From NCBI GenBank assembly GCA_016926135.1, contig JAFGPH010000238.1:1-16844 (forward strand): a stretch of DNA of 16,844 nt, in the 5' to 3' direction. This DNA is from Deltaproteobacteria bacterium. GTDB lineage: Bacteria > Desulfobacterota > DSM-4660 > Desulfatiglandales > HGW-15. The number at the start of each line of letters is the position of its first letter. The first letter of the stretch is position 1. Positions 1 through 9,014 of this stretch are shown here, piece after piece. A model generated the notes under the pieces. That model was not told the DNA's origin and did not search any database. It saw nothing but the letters and a program-made list of their open reading frames with translations. The position numbers and the translations under genes are program-made.

Positions 1-908
1 ACGGCGAATCCGACCCCACTGACGGGGACTCCGTTTCGCATGATGTATTTCAGGGTGACCACGCCCACGACCCTTCCTTGCTCATCCACGAGCGGGCCGC
101 CGCTGTTGCCCTGGTTGATGGGTGCGGAGAACTGGACAAGTCTCTCTCCGGTGTCCACGATCTTCCTGAAACCGGTGAAGACCCCGTCGGTCACGGTGGC
201 CTGGAGCCCTGCGGATGACCCTATGGCGAACAGACGCTCTCCTGGCACCAGCGTCCCGGCGTCTCTCATGGAGAGATGCGAGGCTCTGTCCGGCATCAGA
301 ACCTGAACCAGGGCCAGGTCGTGCTTGTGGCTTACGCCCACAAGCTGAATGGGCACCTCACTCTGGTCGTTCAGGACCGCAACCTGGTTGAGACCTTCCT
401 CCATGACATGTCTGCAGGTGGCCGCGTAACCGTCAGTGGTGATGAGGAATCCGGTTCCTACCTTCCGGGGACTCTTGATGAGGAAGGTGCAGTTCACCGC
501 GTGTTCGATGGGGCTTCTTGCAGAGGAAGGAGGCTTGGACTGAGGTTTGACTTCCGGAGCAGGGGATTCTGGTATGTCCTTTTCCTCGAGAATCCCTTTC
601 ACCTTCTCCGGACTCTCCGGCAGACGGTCCGAGAAATGGATCACACCCTTTTCGTCGACCCATTTGTAGAGCTTCGCTGCTTCCGCAAAAGGCCCCAGGG
701 CGACGAAGTATACGCCCAGCGAAAGCAGGATCGTGGATATCTTTTTCACGGTTTTGTGCCGCCGGCACTTCCACGCCTTAGACCTCAGGTTCTGCATCCC
801 GACCGCATGGACTCGCTGTTGGCCTTTGCCAGTCTTGCCAGAAAACGACTCCACCACCCCTGTCGTTCCTTTCCGGGGGAATTGCCTTGTGACGAATCCT
901 TCTTCATG
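1..908 (-). CDS. Exported trypsin-like serine protease with N-terminal DUF4124-type domain (partial, 3' end beyond left edge)
   Basis: The reading frame is open from ATG 908 to the left edge, giving about 302 residues with the C-terminus missing. Seen from the start: a basic stretch (1-53), a hydrophobic signal-like segment (about 54-78), a DUF4124-like motif YKWVDEKGVIHFSD (81-94), a proline-rich linker (about 112-134), then a chymotrypsin-fold domain. The catalytic triad is visible: His167 in ATCRHV, Asp197 in HDLAL and Ser269 in GNSGGPL. This is the HtrA/S1C-like pattern of periplasmic proteases; whether a PDZ domain follows cannot be seen. ATG 908 has a strong Shine-Dalgarno site (AAGGAG, 6 nt upstream) but leaves 53 residues before the signal segment. 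GTG 749 would start directly at the signal peptide but has only a weak site. A weak promoter (CATAAT at 948-953 on the minus strand) may drive it. Family is sure; substrate is unknown. Confidence 0.85.
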
Positions 909-1010
909 TGGTTCTCCTTACCCCTTAGTGTCGTACAGGCCGGGGCATTATGCAACCGCTTTTTTTGCCTGCGGACGGAGCGAGGCTTTGGGCGTGATTT
1001 TCAAATGCCT

Positions 1011-1039
1011 TTGACGTGACCGGCTTGTCCTGCTATAAA
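1011..1039 (+). promoter_or_regulatory. Sigma70-type promoter of the response regulator gene
   Basis: TTGACG at 1011-1016 and TATAAA at 1034-1039 are separated by exactly 17 bp. Transcription would begin near 1046, leaving a leader of about 40 nt before ATG 1086. It lies in the 177-bp divergent region between the protease and the response regulator. Confidence 0.75.
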
Positions 1040-1085
1040 AACCAGGCATTGCGCAAGTTTCCTGCTGAATCCGGAGGGAGGAGTC

Positions 1086-1583
1086 ATGGCGAAGATGAGT
1101 CCTTTGGCGGACAAGGTCGTGCTTGTTGTGGATGATGAACCGGATATCCTGGATACCATTGCCGACGAGCTGGACATGTGCATCGTGCACAGGGCAGCGG
1201 ACTACGCTACAGGGCTCCAATACCTCCTCAGTTACACCTATGATGTGGTTGTCCTCGACATCATGGGCGTCAACGGCTTTGAGCTTTTGAAGACCTCTGT
1301 CTCACGGGGGTTCCCGACCGTCATGCTCACCGCTCACGCCCTCACGCCGGAGGCGCTGAAGAAGTCCATCAAGCTGGGCGCCCTTTCATTCCTCCCAAAA
1401 GAGAGAATCGCTGAACTGAAGGAGTATCTGGAGGAGGTGGTGGTGAATGGAGATAGGCCCTTGTGGATCCGGTTTTTCGACAGCCTGGGCGAGTACTTCA
1501 ACAAGCGCTTCGGACCGGACTGGAAGGAGAAGGATGCATTCTTCAAGGAATTCGAAGAGTCCCTCAGAAGCAGCGAAAAATGA
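1086..1583 (+). CDS. Stand-alone receiver-domain response regulator (no output domain)
   Basis: 165 residues. The first ~120 form a CheY-like receiver domain with every key residue visible: acidic pair Asp16/Asp17 in VVDDEPD, phospho-acceptor Asp58 in VVLDIMG, switch Thr82 in MLTAH and Lys105 in FLPKE. The remaining ~45 residues are charged and aromatic, ending in repeated acidic and Phe residues, and match no DNA-binding or enzymatic output domain I know. The protein should therefore work by phosphorylation-dependent contact with a partner, as single-domain regulators do. The start ATG follows a very strong GGAGGGAGGAG site (1072-1083), and a good promoter lies upstream. No histidine kinase is in the window, so the partner kinase is unknown. 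It converges on topA with 8 bp between the two stop codons. Confidence 0.9.
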   Translation: MAKMSPLADKVVLVVDDEPDILDTIADELDMCIVHRAADYATGLQYLLSYTYDVVVLDIMGVNGFELLKTSVSRGFPTVMLTAHALTPEALKKSIKLGALSFLPKERIAELKEYLEEVVVNGDRPLWIRFFDSLGEYFNKRFGPDWKEKDAFFKEFEESLRSSEK

Positions 1584-1591
1584 CGATCCCA

Positions 1592-4213
<2,622 letters not shown>

Positions 4214-4269
4214 GATTATTGCTGCGTAGCCCGTGGTCCTTCGTTATGGTTACTGTTCAGCACCTCTCC

Positions 4270-5373
4270 CTACCGCACGAACATCTTTCCGGGAAGTTGC
4301 CTGACAAGACCCTTCAATTCCATCTTCAGGAGGATGCTCAACGCCTCCCCTGGTCGAAACCTCCCCCCCCTCACGATCTCATCAATATGGATGGGGTAGT
4401 CACCGAGGAGTTCATAGATCGCCTTTTCGTCGCCCTTCAAGATTGGCCACAGGGTTCCCTCCGCATCCGATCTGGGTGCCCTGGCAAAGTGGAGCCCTAG
4501 CTCTTCAAGGATGTCATCCGCGTTCTCCACAAGACGGGCGCCTTGCTTGATGAGGAAGTGACACCCGGTGCTCTTGAAGGAGGCGACGCTGCCGGGGACG
4601 GCAAAAACCTCTCTGCCCTGCTCCAGGGCGACAGCCGCCGTGATGAGGGACCCGCTCTTCATGGTAGCCTCGACCACGACGACGGCCCGACTGAGACCGC
4701 TGATGACCCTGTTGCGGATCGGAAAGTTCCTTGGCTCCGGCGGTGTACCTGGGGGGAATTCGGTGATCACAGCGCCTTTCTCCACGATTTTCTCATGAAG
4801 CTTGAGATTGCTAACCGGATAGACAACATCGATACCGGTGCCCAGGACCGCCACCGTGAAGCCGTCGTTGGTCAGAGCGCCCCAGTGCGCTGCCGCGTCG
4901 ATTCCCCTCGCCATGCCGCTGACGACACCCTGCCCCCGTCTGGCCAGACCCTGGCCGATGCTCTCGGCAGCCTTGAGACCGTAAGGTGTCGGGTTTCTCG
5001 ATCCTACCACAGCGACAAAGGTCGTCTTTGGGGAAATCTTTCCCCCCTTCACATAGAGCACCATCGGCGGATCGTGGATTTCCTTGAGGGCCAAGGGGTA
5101 CTCCCGGTCCTCAAAGCACACCAGCCGTGCACCCTTACGCTCAACCTCCTTCAGCACCCAAGCGGGTTGGGCGCTGTACTGCCTTTTCAGGATTCTCTCC
5201 GCGGTTTCGGCCCGAACGCCCTCCACCTCCATGAGTTCCCTGAGCGGGGCCTGGAAAACGGAGTCCGGGGTCCCGAATCGGGAGAGGAGATTCCTGAAGC
5301 CCACGTTCCCCAGACCCTGAATGAGATGGAGGGAGAGCCACTCCCTGCGGTCCATGGTTTGGTCCATGACCAT
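4270..5373 (-). CDS. dprA: DNA-processing protein DprA (Smf)
   Basis: 367 residues. DprA binds single-stranded DNA and loads RecA in natural transformation; many non-competent bacteria also carry it. Residues ~14-63 form a helix-hairpin-helix-like N-terminal domain (GLGNVGFRNLL, EVEGVRAETAERIL). The Rossmann-like core shows AVVGSRNPTPYG (121-132), VVSGMARGIDAAAH (150-163), AVLGTGIDVVYP (175-186), NFPIRNRVISGLS (216-228) and SGSLITA (240-246). The last ~55 residues look like the C-terminal winged-helix domain. Three closely spaced ATGs (codons 1, 3 and 7) are possible starts; none has a strong ribosome site, and GAAG sits about 9 nt before codon 3. It lies 102 bp after the LysM gene and 56 bp before topA on the same strand. 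A promoter-like pair just upstream suggests it can also be transcribed separately. Confidence 0.96.
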   Translation of the reverse strand: MVMDQTMDRREWLSLHLIQGLGNVGFRNLLSRFGTPDSVFQAPLRELMEVEGVRAETAERILKRQYSAQPAWVLKEVERKGARLVCFEDREYPLALKEIHDPPMVLYVKGGKISPKTTFVAVVGSRNPTPYGLKAAESIGQGLARRGQGVVSGMARGIDAAAHWGALTNDGFTVAVLGTGIDVVYPVSNLKLHEKIVEKGAVITEFPPGTPPEPRNFPIRNRVISGLSRAVVVVEATMKSGSLITAAVALEQGREVFAVPGSVASFKSTGCHFLIKQGARLVENADDILEELGLHFARAPRSDAEGTLWPILKGDEKAIYELLGDYPIHIDEIVRGGRFRPGEALSILLKMELKGLVRQLPGKMFVR

Positions 5374-5408
5374 TGTCTTCAGTATTGCCCTGTTTGAAGT
5401 TGGCGGGA

Positions 5409-5438
5409 ATATAAAACAGAGAGGTTACAGGGAGTCAA
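5409..5438 (-). promoter_or_regulatory. Probable internal promoter for dprA-topA
   Basis: On the minus strand TTGACT (plus 5433-5438) is followed after 18 bp by TTATAT (plus 5409-5414); TATATT at 19 bp or TTTATA at 17 bp would also fit. It lies in the 102-bp gap between the LysM gene stop and the dprA start. Confidence 0.55.
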
Positions 5439-5475
5439 GCTTTTTCTTGGGGCGCGTGTCCACCTGCGGCCAGGG

Positions 5476-6633
5476 TTACTCCACCGCGCAGGAGAAGATG
5501 GAGCGCAGGGACTCAGGCGCCTCTCCCCATGAGGCGATCCCCCTGAAGAAAGCGCCTGCGTAAAGCTGTTCCTTGGTGGAGAGCACCAGGGCTGTAGCCG
5601 TATCCGCCCTGGATTCAAGGACCATCATGTAACCCACAACCTTTTCGTAAAGTGTGGATTCTCTGGTCAGTTTTTCGAGGAATTCCTCAAAGGTCTTGAC
5701 CCCCAGGAGGCCAAAAAGAAGGTTCTCGGGGAAGGGTCCCTTGATATCCGGGTCCGGCAAATTCTTGAATCTCATGATCTCGAGGATCATACCGTTACGG
5801 AGACCTTTTTCGGCACCGCAGTCGAGATAGACGATAGACCCCTGTCCGAAGGCATTCTGCAGATCCTTCTCGGCAACAACCACCCCTCTCAGCTTGGGAT
5901 CGGAAGGCAGGGGTTTGAGACATGGAGGTATCGCCACGAAAGGAAGAACCACGTCGTCGATTTTCGTGTCGCTATAGCTCTCCAGGATCTCCACACGGTA
6001 AATGTTCTTCTTGGCCCTCTCCTTGACGACAATCTTTGCCTGACTGGACAGCACACGGCCGAATTCCTTCTCCGTGATGGGATGCTTGACGATCGTGGAT
6101 GGTCGGAACACACCGAAATGGTCACCTGCCTTGATCCCTTCCCTTTCGCCAAAATCCACAAACAGGGTGTCCCCCTTCACCAGAAGCATGGCGTTACTGT
6201 CGGTGGTGAAAACGCGGCCCCAGGGTTCGACCTCTTTTCCGGTCAGGTAGCCGCGGGCGTTGGCGTTGGCAAAGGCAGAGGTCCTGATGCCCATCCTCTT
6301 GGGCTCCACCTTCACGACAGGGGTGGGCTGTGGAGGTGCCTTGGGGGTTTCGACCATTTTGGGCTTTAAAGGTTCAGTCTCGATGAGCTTGATCACATCG
6401 CCGGGTCGGATGAGATGGGGATTGGTGACAAAGGGGTTCATCTCCCACAGTTTCGGCCACAGCCCCGCGTCCCCATAATACTTTTCACAGATGGACCACA
6501 GGGTATCCCCTTTCTCCACCTTGTGGGTAAGGGGTTGTGTTTGGGCTGCGGACGAGCCAACCAGGAATGATCCCAAGAGAAGAAGAAGAAAACATCCCCG
6601 TATCCCTGCAACCACTGGCAGTCTCATTCTCAT
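5476..6633 (-). CDS. Secreted LysM-domain protein
   Basis: 385 residues. The N-terminus has a basic start and a Leu-rich hydrophobic core (about 11-30, GCFLLLLLGSFLVG), ending SSAAQ, which fits a cleavable signal peptide. A single LysM domain follows (about 36-84, THKVEKGDTLWSICEKYYG to RPGDVIKL), which normally binds peptidoglycan. Next is a Lys/Pro-rich linker (about 87-112), then ~270 residues that I do not recognise as a named domain but that look globular and beta-rich (KGDTLFVDFGEREGIKAGD, GSIVYLDCGAEKGLRNGM). A periplasmic cell-wall-associated role is inferred. ATG 6633 has an AAGG site about 10 nt upstream; ATG codon 3 is an alternative. It is the first gene of the run leading into dprA and topA, with its own strong promoter. 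LysM genes directly before dprA are, from memory, a recurrent order in deltaproteobacterial genomes. Confidence 0.9.
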   Translation of the reverse strand: MRMRLPVVAGIRGCFLLLLLGSFLVGSSAAQTQPLTHKVEKGDTLWSICEKYYGDAGLWPKLWEMNPFVTNPHLIRPGDVIKLIETEPLKPKMVETPKAPPQPTPVVKVEPKRMGIRTSAFANANARGYLTGKEVEPWGRVFTTDSNAMLLVKGDTLFVDFGEREGIKAGDHFGVFRPSTIVKHPITEKEFGRVLSSQAKIVVKERAKKNIYRVEILESYSDTKIDDVVLPFVAIPPCLKPLPSDPKLRGVVVAEKDLQNAFGQGSIVYLDCGAEKGLRNGMILEIMRFKNLPDPDIKGPFPENLLFGLLGVKTFEEFLEKLTRESTLYEKVVGYMMVLESRADTATALVLSTKEQLYAGAFFRGIASWGEAPESLRSIFSCAVE

Positions 6634-6671
6634 AGCTCATCACCCTTGAAGTATGTTAACAATTTCTCAGC

Positions 6672-6700
6672 AAGCTACGAATTTTATTGGCAAATGTCAA
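6672..6700 (-). promoter_or_regulatory. Sigma70-type promoter of the LysM-dprA-topA run
   Basis: On the minus strand a perfect TTGACA (plus 6695-6700) is followed after 17 bp by TAGCTT (plus 6672-6677). Transcription would begin about 30 nt before ATG 6633. Confidence 0.7.
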
Positions 6701-6723
6701 GAAGTTTTTGCCCTGACCCATTA

Positions 6724-6761
6724 ATCCATGTCCCGCAGCGAGCTTTGCCGGACTCATGGAT
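6724..6761. repeat. Imperfect inverted repeat between the 59-aa gene and the LysM promoter
   Basis: ATCCATG (6724-6730) pairs with CATGGAT (6755-6761). The stem extends through TCC/GGA pairs with a small bulge. It can fold on either strand and is not followed by a T-run, so it is at best a weak terminator or an RNA-stability element. A second small hairpin, GCCCT-GAA-AGGGC on the minus strand (6762-6774), abuts it and contains the stop codon of the 59-aa gene. Confidence 0.45.
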
Positions 6762-6767
6762 GCCCTT

Positions 6768-6947
6768 TCAGGGCGCAGCTTCCGTGCGCTTATCCGGTTC
6801 AAAAGCAGAGGATCCCACAACAATCCTGATTCCACTTTCCAGTTCCACGACGTAGAACCCGAAGGAAGATTCGGTCTTTCCCGTGATCACTCCCGGTGAA
6901 CCTCTGTAGCCTTTGGTCATAGTGATCCTGGTTCCTATGTCCATCAT
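6768..6947 (-). CDS. Small protein of unknown function (59 residues)
   Basis: The frame stays open upstream for 80 more codons, but I start it at ATG 6947. GGAG lies 8 nt before that codon, and the sequence from there on is protein-like while the upstream part is not. The product begins MMDIGTRITMTKGYRGSPG, continues with alternating hydrophobic residues (FGFYVVELESGIRIVVG) and ends with a charged tail (EPDKRTEAAP). The Gly-rich, beta-strand pattern resembles small SH3-like or KOW-like barrels, but I recognise no family. There is no signal peptide or membrane segment. It is preceded by a long leader (about 205 nt if the promoter at 7159-7187 is right) that contains a terminator-like hairpin, so its expression may be attenuated. 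Function is not known. Confidence 0.6.
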   Translation of the reverse strand: MMDIGTRITMTKGYRGSPGVITGKTESSFGFYVVELESGIRIVVGSSAFEPDKRTEAAP

Positions 6948-7029
6948 GACGTCAACTCCGATAGGGGTCTGTAAAAGCCGTTTCCTGTGGCCATTGCATC
7001 GTGCCGAGTTGGTGTCATGTCCTATAAAA

Positions 7030-7045
7030 CCGTGTACGAACACGG
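7030..7045 (-). terminator. Hairpin with short T-run: possible terminator or attenuator in the leftward leader
   Basis: Read leftward, CCGTGT-TCGT-ACACGG forms a perfect 6-bp stem with a 4-nt loop, followed at once by TTTTAT. It sits about 110-120 nt after the predicted leftward start and 83 nt before the 59-aa gene. The stem is short, so efficiency would be modest. Confidence 0.4.
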
Positions 7046-7158
7046 GCTGCTTGAGCGATCGTTGCGGCCTGGATGACCACCCCCCAAGGCGGCCCTTTTG
7101 CAGTGGCTGGTTGCATTCACGGGTACAGAATACGTTAAGGCATTTATGGGACACGAAT

Positions 7159-7187
7159 AGACTAAATGATCCTGACAGAGAGTTCAA
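7159..7187 (-). promoter_or_regulatory. Candidate leftward promoter upstream of the 59-aa gene
   Basis: On the minus strand TTGAAC (plus 7182-7187) is followed after 17 bp by TAGTCT (plus 7159-7164). The -35 is good and the -10 matches the consensus at three positions. The predicted start is near 7152. Confidence 0.45.
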
Positions 7188-7257
7188 CCCTATTCTTGGC
7201 TCCCGATTTCAGGACCTTGTTGGTGTTGCAGGCTTCCACCGGCCCTTCTCTTGGTGT

Positions 7258-7286
7258 TTGACCGAAGTTCTCACTTCCCTTATACT
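7258..7286 (+). promoter_or_regulatory. Sigma70-type promoter of the alpha/beta hydrolase gene
   Basis: TTGACC at 7258-7263 and TATACT at 7281-7286 are separated by 17 bp, close to consensus. It gives a leader of about 105 nt before ATG 7397. Confidence 0.75.
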
Positions 7287-7339
7287 ACCGGAGGTTCTTC
7301 GATCCGGTGTTCTTTGGTCCGGGTGAACTGCATCTGCTC

Positions 7340-7368
7340 TTGCGCGTGCCCATCGGCGCAAAGGGCAC
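7340..7368 (+). other. Interleaved complementary segments in the hydrolase leader (possible pseudoknot or alternative hairpins)
   Basis: TTGCGC (7340-7345) can pair with GCGCAA (7356-7361), and GTGCCC (7346-7351) can pair with GGGCAC (7363-7368). The two 6-bp stems interleave in the H-type pseudoknot order. If geometry forbids both, they are mutually exclusive hairpins. The element ends about 10 nt before the ribosome site GGAGGGAGG (7378-7386). I match it to no riboswitch class I know. Confidence 0.4.
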
Positions 7369-7396
7369 TGGTTTCGCGGAGGGAGGTTCCTGAGTC

Positions 7397-8209
7397 ATGA
7401 TCGATGTCTCGAAGATCGATTATTCCGTGATGGACAGGCCGGAGGTCCTTCACTTGCTTTTCCACCCGCGCCCGGAGTGGGGTCGATCGCAACATGCAGA
7501 AGGAATGGAGGAAATCCATGTTCCCGTGGAGGGTGAAATCACCTTGGGCACCCGTTTTTTCATATCTGGCCTTCATGCTCCGAATATCGTCTTTTTTCAC
7601 GGAAACGGGGAGATCGTTGCAGACTATGACGAGGTGGGAGAACTCTACAGGCGAGTGGGAATCAATTTCATCCCCGTCGATTACCGCGGTTACGGCCGTT
7701 CCACAGGACAGCCCTCGGTCACCGCCATGATGCGTGACAGCCACGTCCTGTTTCATTTCTTCCGCCAGCTCCTCTCCGAGAAAGGCTACGATGGCGCCAT
7801 CCTGATCATGGGCAGATCCCTCGGGAGTGCCTCGGCCCTGGAACTCGCCTCCACCTATCCCGACTCCATCGATGGCATCGTCATCGAGAGTGGCTTCGCC
7901 CGCACAGGACCTTTGATGGCCTTGCTGGGATTACCCTTGGAGCGCATGGGGATGACGGAGGAGGAGGGCTTCCGGAACTGGGAAAAGATCCGGCTCTTCC
8001 CAAAGCCGACCCTGATCATTCACGGGGAATTCGACGAACTGATACCCCTGGAAGAGGGACGCCTGCTGTATGAAGCCTCGGGCGCCTCCGAGAAGAGACT
8101 CCTGGAGATCCGGGGAGCAGGCCACAATGACATCTTCCTTGTGGGTCTGCAGGACTATATGGAGGGGGTGAGGAATTTGGTCGAAAGGGTGAGCCGGGAT
8201 AGGGTATGA
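7397..8209 (+). CDS. Alpha/beta hydrolase (serine hydrolase, BEM46/ABHD13-like style)
   Basis: 270 residues. Visible motifs: oxyanion-side HGNGE (68-72), YRGYGRS (96-102), nucleophile elbow GRSLGS with Ser141, acid Asp213 in HGEFDELIP and His243 in GAGHND. The triad is complete, so an active esterase or related serine hydrolase is expected. The substrate cannot be read from sequence. No signal peptide is seen, so it is probably cytoplasmic. The ATG has GGAGGGAGG about 10 nt upstream, with a strong promoter and a structured 105-nt leader before it. The next gene starts 76 bp downstream on the same strand and may be co-transcribed. Confidence 0.92.
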   Translation: MIDVSKIDYSVMDRPEVLHLLFHPRPEWGRSQHAEGMEEIHVPVEGEITLGTRFFISGLHAPNIVFFHGNGEIVADYDEVGELYRRVGINFIPVDYRGYGRSTGQPSVTAMMRDSHVLFHFFRQLLSEKGYDGAILIMGRSLGSASALELASTYPDSIDGIVIESGFARTGPLMALLGLPLERMGMTEEEGFRNWEKIRLFPKPTLIIHGEFDELIPLEEGRLLYEASGASEKRLLEIRGAGHNDIFLVGLQDYMEGVRNLVERVSRDRV

Positions 8210-8268
8210 GGTGAGAAGGGATTGATATCGAGCATTTTGACCCGCGTTTTGGGTATGAGGGATTGATA
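8202..8268 (+). repeat. Short imperfect direct duplication across the hydrolase stop and the intergenic gap
   Basis: GGGTATGAGG occurs at 8202-8211 and 8251-8260. GGGATTGATA occurs at 8218-8227 and 8259-8268. The two motifs come in the same order twice, about 41-49 bp apart, which suggests a local duplication with a small deletion. The first copy contains the hydrolase stop codon. Confidence 0.5.
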
Positions 8269-8285
8269 CGGAAAAGGAGGTGGAC

Positions 8286-8912
8286 ATGGCGGTTGTCACG
8301 ATATCGAGACAGTTTGGGGCAGGCGGTTGGGCCATGGCGGAAAGACTGTGCAGTCGGCTCGGGTTTCATCTGGTGGATGAACAGGTCATCGACGAACTGG
8401 CACGGAAGGCCAAGATTTCTCCGGATTGGCTGAGCGCAGTGGAGAAGGAGGCATCCAGCGTCATCCTGAGGGCCATTTCGAGCGTTGTCACTTCGAGGCT
8501 TCTATACAGGCCTCCCGGCCTGCCCGGAGAAGGCTTCGAGAGAAAGAGATATATCTCCTTTCTGCGTCGAGTCATGACCGCTGTCGCGGACGAGGGGGGG
8601 TATGTGCTGGTTGGTCGAGGAGCACAGTTTGTGCTGAAAGGGCATCCGAACGCTATTCATGTCATGCTGGTTGGAGAGTACGAGAACCGGGTCCGCTTCC
8701 TGATGGAGAAATACAACTTCTCGCGAGAGGAAGCGGAACGGACGATCAAGGAGAAGGAAAGACAGCGTTCCGGCGTGGCCTGCAATGTGTTTGAAACGGA
8801 TATCAATGATCTGGGCCTGTACCATGTCGTGTTCAACACATCGCTGGTCTCCATTGACTGGGCGGTCGATGCCGTGGTGAGTCTGGTGAACACTCGCTTC
8901 CAGGGGGATTGA
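8286..8912 (+). CDS. Cytidylate-kinase-like protein (Cytidylate_kin2-type)
   Basis: 208 residues from ATG 8286, which has AGGAGG 5 nt upstream; the in-frame GTG 8280 overlaps that site and is less likely. The N-terminus TISRQFGAGGWA (5-16) is the modified P-loop of this family, which has GxGG where classical kinases have GKS/T. VLVGRGAQF (107-115), the basic helix REEAERTIKEKERQR (147-161) and the late YHVVFNTSLVSID (179-191) also fit the family. A nucleotide kinase fold is clear from these patterns. A real CMP kinase activity is not proven, since the family is defined by similarity and its substrates are mostly unknown. The position usually Arg, Ser or Glu after GxGG is Trp15. The last four codons and stop lie in a 15-bp hairpin. 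Confidence 0.85.
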   Translation: MAVVTISRQFGAGGWAMAERLCSRLGFHLVDEQVIDELARKAKISPDWLSAVEKEASSVILRAISSVVTSRLLYRPPGLPGEGFERKRYISFLRRVMTAVADEGGYVLVGRGAQFVLKGHPNAIHVMLVGEYENRVRFLMEKYNFSREEAERTIKEKERQRSGVACNVFETDINDLGLYHVVFNTSLVSIDWAVDAVVSLVNTRFQGD

Positions 8913-8929
8913 AGAATCCCCCTGGAAGC
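8896..8929. terminator. Perfect 15-bp hairpin over the stop codon of the cytidylate-kinase-like gene
   Basis: GCTTCCAGGGGGATT (8896-8910) is exactly complementary to AATCCCCCTGGAAGC (8915-8929), with loop GAAG. The stop codon TGA (8910-8912) is in the stem and loop. No T-run follows on either strand, so it is not a classical intrinsic terminator. It lies between convergent units and may block exonucleases or act as a bidirectional stop. Confidence 0.6.
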
Positions 8930-9014
8930 CGACACCAAAGAGGAGACCCCGCAAATCCTCTCCCGTGAACGACAAGGAATGGGATGGATGCCCCGCGCGG
9001 GAGCGCGTGGAGTT

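Noticed and set aside
276..1019. Open frame of 247 codons on the plus strand at the left end
   Set aside because: Antisense to the serine protease, whose catalytic triad is readable on the minus strand.
4543..5397. Open frame of 284 codons on the plus strand
   Set aside because: Antisense to dprA; no ribosome site or recognisable domain.
6948..7187. The 80 codons upstream of the 59-aa start in the same frame
   Set aside because: Cys/Arg-rich non-protein-like sequence, contains the hairpin and promoter-like elements; a good ribosome site lies only before ATG 6947.
8991..9008. GC-rich palindrome CCCGCGCGGG after lgt as terminator
   Set aside because: No T-run and no loop of reasonable size; likely just GC-rich sequence.
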